DNA from: DASRJG01 sp964647625
GTDB taxonomy: Bacteria > Acidobacteriota > Polarisedimenticolia > Polarisedimenticolales > DASRJG01
Assembly (NCBI GenBank): GCA_964647625.1
Contig: CAZYHZ010000020.1
Coordinates: 1 to 64,000 of the forward strand
DNA: 64,000 nucleotides
Direction: 5' to 3'
Shown: piece by piece, positions 1 to 8,747 of the stretch
How the letters are laid out: each line of letters opens with the position of its first letter
How positions within the stretch are numbered: position 1 is the stretch's first letter
The notes under the pieces: model-generated
What the model saw: only the letters and a program-made list of their open reading frames with translations
What the model was told of the DNA's origin: nothing
Database searches by the model: none
Made by a program: the position numbers and the translations under genes

Positions 1-2019
1 CCAATCCTCTTTGCGCGACGCGTGCGCGGCAATGTGTCCCGCCGCCCGCGCTCGGTTTCCGGGGGATTCGCTTTGCCCGTTCGGGTCTTTTCCCTTTGCG
101 TTCCCCTTGGGCTTTTCCTTGCGGCCGGCCGACGGATGAGGGCTCGGCTGGGGCTTCTGCGGCGGCGCCGCGCTCGCGGGCGCCGCGTTCGCGGGCGGCG
201 CGACGGAGGGCGACGCGTCGGCGTGTGGCGTGTGCGCCGTCTCGGAGGGCCCACGCTCGCGGCTCTCGTGGATGGGCGCGGCCGCGTGCGTCGCGGGCGG
301 CTCGGCCTGCGACGTGGGATGCCAATCGTGAACGCTTCGAGCGGGTGCGGGCGGCGCCGCGCCGTGCTTCGTCCACGGCGACGCCGGGGCGGGCCGCTCG
401 GCCTCGCGCGTCTCGCGCGACTCGTCGCGTGCGTCCACTCGCCTGTCGTATCCGCGGCGTTCGCCGTGATCCTCGGCGGATCGACCGGATTCCGGTGGAG
501 CGACCGGGGCCGGCCGCCGCGCCTCGGCTTCGTCCCGCGGGCGCCATCCCGCGTGCTCCCTCGGTGACGTCGCCGGGATCATGGCGACGCCGGTCGTGAG
601 ATCGCGGTCGTGCTCGCGCTCGTGGTACGGGCGGCCGGTCCTCTCGATCTCCACGACCTTCTCCTTGAACGGGACCGGACGGGGCGGCGGCGCGACGCGG
701 ACGACGAGCGGCCGGCGTTCGTCGCGGCCCGGGGCGAAGGCGTGCTCCGGCTCACGCCGACGCGATACGCACAGGCTGTCGTGCGTCGGCACGACGCCGA
801 CGGCGGTGGAACCGATCACCGGCGCGTGGACGATCTCGCGCCGGTCGACATGAATCGGGTGAACGGGGCCGGTGACGAACGTCGTCGTATTGACGACGGT
901 GACCGCGTTGACGATCGTGATGTTCGTGTAGTTGTTCGTGACCCGGGGCGCGGGCTCCCACGGGTAGGCGTAGCGCTCCGCAGGCGCCAGCGGCACCCAC
1001 CCGATCGCGCCGCCGCCTCCGAGGCCGACGCTCAAGTTCCAGTGACTGCCTCCGATGAAGGCGACGAGGGCCGGCGCGTAGGCCGGCGTGATCTCGGCGA
1101 CGACCGCCGGTCCGCTGAATCCGGGAGCCGGCGGCGGGACCCAGCCCCACGCGCCTTCGACGTAGACCCAGCGGCCGTAATGGTAGGGCGCCCAACCCCA
1201 CGGCTCGGAGGAGACCCACGTCCAGCCGTAGGGGTCTTGCCAGATCCAGCGACCCTCCCGGTAGGGCGCCCAGCCTGCCGGGACCTCGGACGGGCTCCAC
1301 ACGCGGCCGTACTGGGCCGACGCCCGCCACGTTCCGTGGTCGTCGAGATCTTGGGACCCGACGACGTCCGGATGGACGTAGCGCGCGCTCGACGATTCCC
1401 GCGCCCGCACATCGCGATCGTACGCCCATCGATCGAACGCGGTCTCGGGCTCGATGCGGTCGAATGCGTAAGTCGAATTGTCGGTACCCTCGAGGCTGAG
1501 ACGCTCGCCATCGTCGACGTCGAGCTGCTGCCCGTCCGCGGCCACCTTGAGCCGGCCTTTGAGCACGGAGTAGCTCGCCGCGCGGTCGCTCACATGCACG
1601 CGATACGTACCCGGCTCCTGGACCGTCGCCGCGCCGCTCGGGGTGTCGAGCTCGACGCCGCCGTCACGGCCGCCGGCCCCCGCGCGAACGCTGACGTAGC
1701 CGCTCCGGACGCCGAACTGCGCGAACCCGTCCCGGCTCTCGATCAGGTCGAGCTGCGTCCCCGCGTCGAGGCGCACGGCGTCTCCCCCGGGAAGCTGCAG
1801 CTCGACGCGCCCGTCGTCGCCGCAGTAGATCGAATCGCCGGGGACGAGCGGTGTGTTGACCGGGAGCGCGCTCCAGCCGTCGCTGTCGCCGCGCTGGTAG
1901 GAGACGTCCCCCGCGGCGTAGCTCACGCGCGCGACGCGGACGTTCGGAGCTTCCGCGCGGGCCGTGCCGAGCACGACCAGCGTTGCGATCGGAACGAGGA
2001 TGCGGACGATGTGCTTCAT
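1..2019 (-). CDS. Secreted FecR-domain / DUF6600-type protein, 3' end outside window
   Basis: The frame is open from an ATG at 2019 to base 1 (at least 673 codons, no stop), so the C-terminus is missing. A GGGAGAAG ribosome site lies just upstream. Residues 1-22 are a signal peptide (MKHIVRILVPIATLVVLGTA). Residues about 25-180 look like a FecR-type module (GDVSYQRG, VNTPLVPGDSIYCGDDG, VELQLPGG). About 235-300 is a Trp/Tyr-rich repeat (GWAPYREGRWIWQDPYGWTW, GWAPYHYGRWVYVEGAWGW) typical of DUF6600 proteins. The rest is a long low-complexity tail rich in Arg, Pro, Ala and Glu. The family is common in Acidobacteria and its biochemical role is unknown; an envelope location is inferred. It is transcribed divergently from the kinase gene at 2213. 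Long antisense frames here are GC-driven shadows. Confidence 0.85.
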   Translation of the reverse strand, partial: MKHIVRILVPIATLVVLGTARAEAPNVRVARVSYAAGDVSYQRGDSDGWSALPVNTPLVPGDSIYCGDDGRVELQLPGGDAVRLDAGTQLDLIESRDGFAQFGVRSGYVSVRAGAGGRDGGVELDTPSGAATVQEPGTYRVHVSDRAASYSVLKGRLKVAADGQQLDVDDGERLSLEGTDNSTYAFDRIEPETAFDRWAYDRDVRARESSSARYVHPDVVGSQDLDDHGTWRASAQYGRVWSPSEVPAGWAPYREGRWIWQDPYGWTWVSSEPWGWAPYHYGRWVYVEGAWGWVPPPAPGFSGPAVVAEITPAYAPALVAFIGGSHWNLSVGLGGGGAIGWVPLAPAERYAYPWEPAPRVTNNYTNITIVNAVTVVNTTTFVTGPVHPIHVDRREIVHAPVIGSTAVGVVPTHDSLCVSRRREPEHAFAPGRDERRPLVVRVAPPPRPVPFKEKVVEIERTGRPYHEREHDRDLTTGVAMIPATSPREHAGWRPRDEAEARRPAPVAPPESGRSAEDHGERRGYDRRVDARDESRETREAERPAPASPWTKHGAAPPAPARSVHDWHPTSQAEPPATHAAAPIHESRERGPSETAHTPHADASPSVAPPANAAPASAAPPQKPQPSPHPSAGRKEKPKGNAKGKDPNGQSESPGNRARAAGHIAAHASRKEDW

Positions 2020-2212
2020 GGGCTTCTCCCGTGAGGACGACTCGGAGCGAAAGGTAGGGACCCGCCCGGTGCTTGTCGAGCGCGCGGAAGGGTTGGTCGC
2101 CGGTGAGCGCACTCGTTACGGACGGGCGATCGCGATGACGGATTCGTGCTCGATGCGCCTGCGTTTCCCCCTACAATCTCCGCCGCGCTTCATTTAGATA
2201 GGGAGTCTCCTC

Positions 2213-4864
2213 TTGGCCTTGTCCCCGGGAAATCACCTCGGACCCTACGAGATCGTGGCGCCACTCGGCGCCGGTGGAATGGGAGAGGTCTACAAGGCGC
2301 GCGATCCGCGACTGGACCGGACGGTCGCCATCAAGGTCCTGGCCGCCGGAAGCAACGACGACCCCGACCGCCGGCAGCGGTTCGACCGAGAGGCCCGCGC
2401 GGTCGCCGCGCTGTCGCACCCGAACATCTGCGCGGTCTACGACGTCGGGCACGACGCGGGCGTCGCCTACCTGGTCATGGAATTCCTGGACGGTGAAACC
2501 CTCGCCGCGCGCCTAGCCCGGAACGTGGGCCCCGGTGGTGCAGCCCAGGGCTTGCCGGTCGGCGAGACCCTCGCGATCGCATCGCAGCTCGCAGCCGCGC
2601 TCGCCGCAGCGCACAAGGCGGGAATCGTTCACCGCGATCTCAAGCCCGCGAACGTGATGCTGACGAAGTCGGGCGTCAAGGTGCTCGACTTCGGCCTGGC
2701 GCGCGTGGCCACCGGGGCGGCCGCGCCGGGCCTCGCCAGCGGCACGATGACGGCCGCGACGCCGCTCACCGGTGTCGGAATGCTCCTGGGGACTCTTCCT
2801 TATATGTCTCCGGAGCAGGTCGAGGGGCTCGAGGCCGACGCGCGCTCGGACATCTTCTCGCTGGGCTCGGTTCTCTACGAGACGGCGACCGGTCGCCGCG
2901 CGTTCGAGGGCGGAAGCCAGGCGAGTCTGATCGCCGCCATTCTCGAGCGGCAGCCACCGCCGATGACGCAGCTGCAGCCGCTGACTCCGCCCGGCCTCGA
3001 GCGCGTCGTCCGCGCCTGCCTCGCAAAAGCGCCCGAGGATCGCTGGCAGCACGCGGGGGACATCGCAAGGCAGCTCGCGTGGCTGTCGGCCGAGTCGGAG
3101 TCGGGCGCCGTCGCACCGACGAGCGGCGCGACTCCGGCCGCGGCACAACCGGCGCCCCGCGACAAGGCGGGTCTCGCGATCGCCGCGATGGGGCTCGTGG
3201 CCGGTGTGATCATCGTGGGGTTCGTGTTTCGCGGGTTCTCGTTCCGTCCGGCCTCGGGGACGGCTCCGAAGACAGGCGTCACGCCGGTGCAGTTCGCCTT
3301 GAGCGTTCCCGGGGTCTCTCTTTATCGCGCCAAGGTTTCGCCCGATGGACAGACGCTTGCGCTCGGCGGACAGCGGGCGGACGGTACGACGGGCGTCTGG
3401 ATCCGCCGGCTCGACGACGCCCGCCCCGTCGAGGTGCCCAACGTCGGAAACGATTCCGCGCTCGTCGATTGGTCGATGGACGGAACCGAGATCGCCGTCA
3501 ACACACCCCGCGGCCTGATCGCGGTCCGCCTCGACGGATGGCTCGCGCGCCCGCTGGCTTCCACGACCTCACATTGGCTCGATTCGTGGCGCGGCGACGG
3601 CGTGCTTCTTTCCGGAGACGAATCGGGGCTCCACCGCATCGCCGCCGGGAATGGCGAGGATCGGGTCATCATCCCCGGCCTGGCGTTGCATCCCCGGTTC
3701 CTGTCCGACGGAAGACGATTCCTTTACGTCGCGCGCCTCGATTCCAAGGCGACCGGGAATCCGGGCGGGATCTTCCTTGCGAGCCTGCCCGACGCGCAGG
3801 ATCGACGCCTCGTGCTCCCGCTCGCTTCGACGGCCGTCGCCGTGGCGGGACGGCTCCTGTTCGTGCAGGACGGGACCCTCTTCGCGCAGCCCTTCGATTC
3901 CGGTAGCTCGAAAGTGTCCGGCCAGCCCGTCCCGATCGTCGACGGCGTGAGCTATTTCCACCCGAACGGAGGCGCGGATTTCGATGCCGCGGGAAACACG
4001 ATTGTCTATCAGACGCCCCAGCCCGACGACACGCCCGTCTGGTTCGATCGAACGGGATCCCAGGTTGGAGTGCTCGGCTCCCCCGGGCTCTACGAGGACG
4101 CGCGGATCTCACCCGACGGAAAGCGTGCCGTCGTCTACCGGAGCGACCGGCGCCGCGGCACCGGCGACCTATGGATCGAAGACCTGGCGCGCGGCACCTC
4201 CACGAGGCTGACGAACGACGAGTGGTCGGAGCTACGCGTCCTGTGGTCCCCCGACGGCAAGTCGATCGCGTACGGCTGGGACAAGGACGGGCCGCCGGAC
4301 GTCTACGTGCTCGACGTCGACGGCGGCGCGGCCCCGCGTCGCGTTTTCGCCACATCGGCCGTCGACTTCCCGATCTCGTGGCTGCCCGGCGACCGGCTTC
4401 TCGTGTCGTCGGAACAGAAGTACAAAGTCGTTCGTCTCGACGGCACGGTGGACGACACCGTGACCGGGCTTCCGACCTCTCGCCGCTCGGGCCTCACGGT
4501 CTCTCCCGACGGCCGCTACATGGCCTGGACCTCCACGGACACCGGACGCGGGGAGGTGTACGTCGAGCCGTTCGGCCGCCCGGGCTCTCGCGTGCAGGTT
4601 TCCGTCGGTGGCGGCGCAGGCCCCCTCTGGTCGCGCGACGGCAAGTCGCTCTACTACGTGGCCCAGCACACGCTCTTCGAGGCCGCCGTCCACGCGGGTG
4701 CGACGTTCACGAGCGATCCGCCGACTCCGGTCTTCACGACGACTGCGGAGATCGGATCGTACGATGTCGCCCCGGACGGCCGGCGATTCCTCGTGCTGCG
4801 CGAGCCACCGCCGGACTTCCTGCCGTTCAACGTCCTCGTCAACTGGCAAGCGAAGACGAAGTAG
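2213..4864 (+). CDS. PknB-type Ser/Thr protein kinase with C-terminal TolB/WD40-like propeller
   Basis: 883 aa from a TTG start at 2213 preceded by GGGAG. Kinase domain at about residues 10-275: glycine loop LGAGGMGEVYKARD, catalytic VAIKVL lysine, HRDLKPANVML loop, DFG in VLDFGLARV, and SPEQ after the activation segment. A Pro/Ala-rich linker leads to one membrane helix (about 320-343, LAIAAMGLVAGVIIVGFVF). An external beta-propeller follows, with repeated SPDGK/SPDGR turns typical of TolB/PD40 repeats. The N-terminal opening GxHLGPYEIVAPLGAGGMGEVY is nearly the same as in the kinase at 8748-11447. Substrates and ligand are unknown. Such fusions are abundant in Acidobacteria. It ends 13 bases from the convergent peptidase gene. 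Confidence 0.95.
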   Translation: MALSPGNHLGPYEIVAPLGAGGMGEVYKARDPRLDRTVAIKVLAAGSNDDPDRRQRFDREARAVAALSHPNICAVYDVGHDAGVAYLVMEFLDGETLAARLARNVGPGGAAQGLPVGETLAIASQLAAALAAAHKAGIVHRDLKPANVMLTKSGVKVLDFGLARVATGAAAPGLASGTMTAATPLTGVGMLLGTLPYMSPEQVEGLEADARSDIFSLGSVLYETATGRRAFEGGSQASLIAAILERQPPPMTQLQPLTPPGLERVVRACLAKAPEDRWQHAGDIARQLAWLSAESESGAVAPTSGATPAAAQPAPRDKAGLAIAAMGLVAGVIIVGFVFRGFSFRPASGTAPKTGVTPVQFALSVPGVSLYRAKVSPDGQTLALGGQRADGTTGVWIRRLDDARPVEVPNVGNDSALVDWSMDGTEIAVNTPRGLIAVRLDGWLARPLASTTSHWLDSWRGDGVLLSGDESGLHRIAAGNGEDRVIIPGLALHPRFLSDGRRFLYVARLDSKATGNPGGIFLASLPDAQDRRLVLPLASTAVAVAGRLLFVQDGTLFAQPFDSGSSKVSGQPVPIVDGVSYFHPNGGADFDAAGNTIVYQTPQPDDTPVWFDRTGSQVGVLGSPGLYEDARISPDGKRAVVYRSDRRRGTGDLWIEDLARGTSTRLTNDEWSELRVLWSPDGKSIAYGWDKDGPPDVYVLDVDGGAAPRRVFATSAVDFPISWLPGDRLLVSSEQKYKVVRLDGTVDDTVTGLPTSRRSGLTVSPDGRYMAWTSTDTGRGEVYVEPFGRPGSRVQVSVGGGAGPLWSRDGKSLYYVAQHTLFEAAVHAGATFTSDPPTPVFTTTAEIGSYDVAPDGRRFLVLREPPPDFLPFNVLVNWQAKTK

Positions 4865-4877
4865 CCGGACTCTCAGC

Positions 4878-6353
4878 TCACGGGATGGGCTTCAGCGTCG
4901 CGGGATCCCGAAGCGGCAGCTTCTTGTAAGGAAGAGGCGTCGCGTCCTTCAGGGCGCCGGCGTGGTCGGGGTCGCCGGATTCGACATCGGAGGCGCCGAC
5001 GACGACGATGACCATCTTGTCGACGTCGTAGAGCTTCCTCGCCATGCGCTGCACGTCGGCCGACGTGACCGCCTGGATCTTCTCGCGGTAGCTCGCCCAC
5101 CAGTCCTCGGGCCAGCCCTCGCGCGCTTCGTCGGCGAAGCGTGTCGCGATCGCCTGCTTCGTGCCCCACTGGCTGGGGAACGCCTCGATGATGCCGTCCT
5201 TGTTGACGCGCATCTCCTCGTCGCTCACGGGCTGCTCCTTCAGCTTCTTGATCTCTGCGAGAGCGAGCCGCAGCGCGAACGCGACGGACCGGTTCTTGTT
5301 CTGCATCGTTCCGATGACGTCGCCGCGCCAGTACGTGCCCGGCTCGAGGCTCGAGTAGACGCCGTAGGTGAGCCCCTCGTCCGAGCGGATCCTCTTCATG
5401 AGTCGGCTCGTGAACCCGCGACCGCCCAGGATCTGGTTCGTGACGTAGGCCGCGTACCAGTCGGGATCGTTCCGGCGGATGCCGGGGAACGCCCAGCGGA
5501 CCGCCGCCTGAGGCCCGTCCTTGTCGACGAAGTAGAGGCCCGCGACACGTTGGAAGTCGGGAGCGGGAATGGGCGGGCTGACCTTTGCGTCGGCGCCTGC
5601 CTTGATCGACCCGACCGTGCGGTCGAGCGCCGCGATCATCGCCTTGCGGTCGAACTGACCCGCGGCGGCAACGAACAGATTCGACGGATGGAGGACGCGC
5701 GCGTGGTACGCGACGAGATCTTCTCGTGTGATCGCTTCGAGACTGGCGATCGTGTCGTCCGCGCTCGCGAAGTGGTTCTCGCCGAAGAGCAAGTACCGCG
5801 ACTGGTAGCCGGCGATCGAAAGAACGTCGTCGTTGCGGCGTCCGATGCGCTGCCGGCCCTGGCGCTTGGCGAGGTCGAGGCGATCCTGTGCGAATGCGGG
5901 CTGCGTCAGGACCTGCATCATCAAGTCGAGCCCCTCGTTCAGGTCCTTGTCGAGCACCGTGAGGGAGACGTTGCAGCTCGTGTCGGTGCACGAGCTCGTC
6001 AGGTTGGCGGCGAGACCCTCGAGGCGGTCCTCGAGCTGCGATGCGTCGAGCTTCGCGGTGCCGCCCTGGGCGAGCTGCGAGCCGTAGAGGGCGGCAAGCC
6101 CTTCTTTCCCCTTCGGGTCCATGTACGAGCCGCCGCGCCACGAGACCGTCACGCGCACGAGCGGCGTTCCTTCCTTGCCGTTCGGAGCGACGAAGGCCGG
6201 GATGCCGTTCGCCAGCTTCGCCTTGGTGTCTTTGACCCTCGGGGTGTCGAACTTGATCGGCGCGTAGGAGAGCTTCTCGGGACGGTCGGGAATCGGCTGT
6301 GCCAACGCGGCCGTCGCCGCGATGAGGATCGGGATCGCCGCTTTGCGGATCAT
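4878..6353 (-). CDS. M16 (pitrilysin-like) peptidase subunit without the zinc motif
   Basis: 491 aa, second gene of a tandem pair. Its ATG overlaps the TGA of the upstream gene by one base (TGATG at 6353), so translation is probably coupled. Residues 1-18 form a signal peptide. The M16 fold is recognisable (VTVSWRGGSYMDPKGKEGLA, LAANLTSSCTDTSCNVSLTV, ILGGRGFTSRLMKRIRSDEGLTYGVYS), but no HxxEH zinc motif is present where the catalytic partner has it. In two-subunit M16 enzymes one chain carries zinc and the other carries the substrate-binding R/Y pair. RSDEGLTYGVYS fits the latter. Expected to act with the 6353-7981 product in the periplasm on peptides. Confidence 0.93.
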   Translation of the reverse strand: MIRKAAIPILIAATAALAQPIPDRPEKLSYAPIKFDTPRVKDTKAKLANGIPAFVAPNGKEGTPLVRVTVSWRGGSYMDPKGKEGLAALYGSQLAQGGTAKLDASQLEDRLEGLAANLTSSCTDTSCNVSLTVLDKDLNEGLDLMMQVLTQPAFAQDRLDLAKRQGRQRIGRRNDDVLSIAGYQSRYLLFGENHFASADDTIASLEAITREDLVAYHARVLHPSNLFVAAAGQFDRKAMIAALDRTVGSIKAGADAKVSPPIPAPDFQRVAGLYFVDKDGPQAAVRWAFPGIRRNDPDWYAAYVTNQILGGRGFTSRLMKRIRSDEGLTYGVYSSLEPGTYWRGDVIGTMQNKNRSVAFALRLALAEIKKLKEQPVSDEEMRVNKDGIIEAFPSQWGTKQAIATRFADEAREGWPEDWWASYREKIQAVTSADVQRMARKLYDVDKMVIVVVGASDVESGDPDHAGALKDATPLPYKKLPLRDPATLKPIP

Positions 6354-7981
6354 CACTGCCCCTCCTTCTCGGTCGAGCCGGGCGGGCGCGGGCCCCGCCG
6401 TCTCCGGCCCTCGGGCGGCGCGTCGCCTTCCTTCCTCACGGTGATCAGCACGTTCCTGGCATCCTTGACGAGGTACTGCTTCGCCACGCGCTGCACGTCG
6501 TCTTTCGTGACCGCCTGGACGCGCGGAAGCGCGTCCTTGAAATCTTGCACGGTGCCGACGGCGAGGTACTGCGCCAGCGTCTCGCGGACGCCGGTGTTCG
6601 TCTCGAGCCGGTTGTAGAGGCCGACGAGCGTCGCGTTCTTGAAGTGCGCGAGCTCGTCGTCGGTGACGCCGTCCTTGACGACGCGGTCCAGCTCCGCCTG
6701 GAGCGGAGCCTCGAGCTCCGCGGGGCTCTTCCCGGGGACCGGCGTCACGTCGAACTCGAGCGTGCCGCCGAGCTTCATCCCGTGCGAGGCGGCGGACGCG
6801 CGCGTCGCGACCTTCTGATCGAGCACGAGCGACTTGTTGAGGCGGCCGGACGGCGGCCGCACGCCGCCCGGACCTCCGGGACGGCCCTGGAACATCGGCG
6901 TGCCGCCGAGGATGCCGGCCAACGCCTGGAGCGCGGGCGCATCCTTGTGGACGGCGGGCACCGTCTTGAAGACGACCTGGAGCGAGGGCGTCGTGTCGAC
7001 CTCGGCCATCATCCGCTGCTCCGCCGGCTGCTTCGGCTCGAGCGTGATCACCTCGGGCACGCCCTTGGGATTCGCGGGGATGCGGCCGAAGTACTTCTCC
7101 GCCAGCGCGGCCGCGGTGTCGGGATTGAAATCGCCGACGAGCACCGCGGTGATGTTGTTCGGCGCGTAGTAGGTCGCGAAGAACTCGTTGGCGGTCTCTC
7201 GCGTGAACTGCGAGATGTCGCTCGGCCAGCCGATCGTCTCCCAGTGGTACGGGCTCGCCATCCACGTCATCGCGTTGAACGCCTCGTCGACGACCCCGCC
7301 GGGGCGCGATTCGAGCGACTGGCGGCGCTCCTCGAAGATGACGTCGCGCTCGCTGTAGAACTCGCGGAAGACCGGATTCGCGAGGCGGTCGGACTCGATC
7401 CAGAACCACAGCTCGAGCTTGTTGGAGGGCAGGCTGACGATGTAGAAGGTGCGATCCTCGTTGGTCGACGCGTTGAGGCCGGTGCCGCCGGCCTGCGTGT
7501 AGATCTTGTCCATCTCGTCCTTGACGATCAGCTCGCGCTGCTCCTTGACGAGGCGGTCGAACTCGTCGAGCGCCTGTTGCAGGCGCGGCGTGCGCGCCTT
7601 CGGATCCATCATGTCGGCGATCTCGCCCCGGCGCTGCTTCTCGCGGAGGATCGACAGCTCTTCGCGGATCTTCGCCTGGACCACGTCCTGACGATCGTTC
7701 AGCTCGGCATCGCGCTGGGCATCTTTGGTGCCGATCGTCTTCGTGCCCTTGAACATCATGTGCTCGAACATGTGCGCCATGCCCGTGATGCCCGCACGCT
7801 CGTTGGCGCTCCCGACGCGCGCCATCCAGCCGAAGGCGATCGTCGGCTGCTCGTGGCGCTCGACCATCACGAGGCGCATCCCGTTCTTGAGCGTCCGCTC
7901 GACGACGGGAACGTCCTGGGCCAAAACCGGCGCCGCCGCGAGCAGCAGCGCGCCGGCCGCGATCCCTCGATGCACGATCAT
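6353..7981 (-). CDS. M16 zinc peptidase, catalytic subunit
   Basis: 542 aa with a signal peptide (MIVHRGIAAGALLLAAAPVLA). The inverted zinc motif HxxEH is present as HMFEH within AGITGMAHMFEHMMFKGT at about residues 65-82. A coiled-coil-like charged insert follows (DAELNDRQDVVQAKIREE and onward, about 90-150). Family landmarks include FEERRQSLESRPGGVVDEAF and YYAPNNITAVLVGDFNP. The C-terminal tail is Arg/Gly/Pro-rich. It is translated just before its non-catalytic partner and the two probably form a heterodimer. Upstream lies a 60-base gap and the beta-carbonic anhydrase gene on the opposite side of the promoter region, same strand. Confidence 0.95.
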   Translation of the reverse strand: MIVHRGIAAGALLLAAAPVLAQDVPVVERTLKNGMRLVMVERHEQPTIAFGWMARVGSANERAGITGMAHMFEHMMFKGTKTIGTKDAQRDAELNDRQDVVQAKIREELSILREKQRRGEIADMMDPKARTPRLQQALDEFDRLVKEQRELIVKDEMDKIYTQAGGTGLNASTNEDRTFYIVSLPSNKLELWFWIESDRLANPVFREFYSERDVIFEERRQSLESRPGGVVDEAFNAMTWMASPYHWETIGWPSDISQFTRETANEFFATYYAPNNITAVLVGDFNPDTAAALAEKYFGRIPANPKGVPEVITLEPKQPAEQRMMAEVDTTPSLQVVFKTVPAVHKDAPALQALAGILGGTPMFQGRPGGPGGVRPPSGRLNKSLVLDQKVATRASAASHGMKLGGTLEFDVTPVPGKSPAELEAPLQAELDRVVKDGVTDDELAHFKNATLVGLYNRLETNTGVRETLAQYLAVGTVQDFKDALPRVQAVTKDDVQRVAKQYLVKDARNVLITVRKEGDAPPEGRRRRGPRPPGSTEKEGQ

Positions 7982-8041
7982 GATTCCTCCCCGGGCTGTC
8001 TTGAAGCCGTAGAGTCTAACTCGGTTCCGCGTGAGGGAAGG

Positions 8042-8659
8042 TCAGGGCCAGGGCTCGAACGCGCCGGTCGCGGGGTTGTAGGCCTCCACGCGCCCGGTGT
8101 GAATCTCGTAGAACCAGCCGTGGATCCCGATGTCGCCCGCGTGGACGCGGGCTTGGACGGCGGGATGCGTGTGCAGATGCGCCATCTGCTCGACGATGTT
8201 GAGCTGGGTCAATCGCTTCAGGCGTGACTCCTCGTCGGGTTCGGGAGGAGACGATCCGAGCCGTGCCACAGCCGCGGAGGCGAAAGTCAGCCACCGCGCG
8301 GTCGCGGGAATGTTCGTCAGCAGCTCGGGATGCAGCAAGGCATGCATCGCACCGCAAGCAGAGTGCCCACAAATAATGATGTCCCGCACGGCCAGGACGG
8401 CCACCGCGTACTCGATGCTCGACGAGACGCCGACTCGCTCCGCGACGTCATAGACCGGCACGATGTTTCCCGGCGTGCGCTCGACGAAGATCTCCCCCGG
8501 CTCGGTCCCCGTGAGCACCGAGGGCTCGATTCGGGAATCGCCGCAGCTCAGGAAGAATGCGTGCGGTTTCTGCCTCTCCGCGAGCCGTTCGTACAGCGCC
8601 TTCTTCCGGGGGAACACCTCGCTCTGGAAACGTCGTACCCCTTCGCGGAACCGCTCCAT
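8042..8659 (-). CDS. Beta-class carbonic anhydrase
   Basis: 205 aa, reversible hydration of CO2 to bicarbonate in the cytoplasm. The zinc ligands and dyad are visible: SCGDSR (Cys, Asp-Arg dyad) and ICGHSACGAMHALL (His and Cys). The ends of the fold are also typical (ERTPGNIVPVYD, SSIEYAVAVLAVRDIIICGH, and the C-terminal IHGWFYEIHTGRVEAYN). I chose the ATG at 8659 because GGGAGGG sits four bases upstream. A longer frame begins at 8725 but adds residues with no family match. It lies between two unrelated genes, so it is probably monocistronic. Confidence 0.95.
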   Translation of the reverse strand: MERFREGVRRFQSEVFPRKKALYERLAERQKPHAFFLSCGDSRIEPSVLTGTEPGEIFVERTPGNIVPVYDVAERVGVSSSIEYAVAVLAVRDIIICGHSACGAMHALLHPELLTNIPATARWLTFASAAVARLGSSPPEPDEESRLKRLTQLNIVEQMAHLHTHPAVQARVHAGDIGIHGWFYEIHTGRVEAYNPATGAFEPWP

Positions 8660-8747
8660 GCACCCTCCCGCTGCGCGAGAAAGGTTATACCGTGTGGTCG
8701 CGATGCGAATCCCGACGGAAGCCACGCCCTCTCCCGGTTCGCCACGC

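Noticed and set aside
610..2034. Long plus-strand frame of 474 codons
   Set aside because: It is antisense to the DUF6600-type gene, which has a signal peptide, ribosome site and family motifs. The plus-strand product is Arg/Asp/Val biased and has no domain. GC-rich shadow.
4878..7409. 843-codon minus-strand frame covering two M16 genes
   Set aside because: The first 350 codons are out of frame with the catalytic M16 gene and low complexity. The real second M16 gene begins at 6353, where a start overlaps the TGA of its partner.
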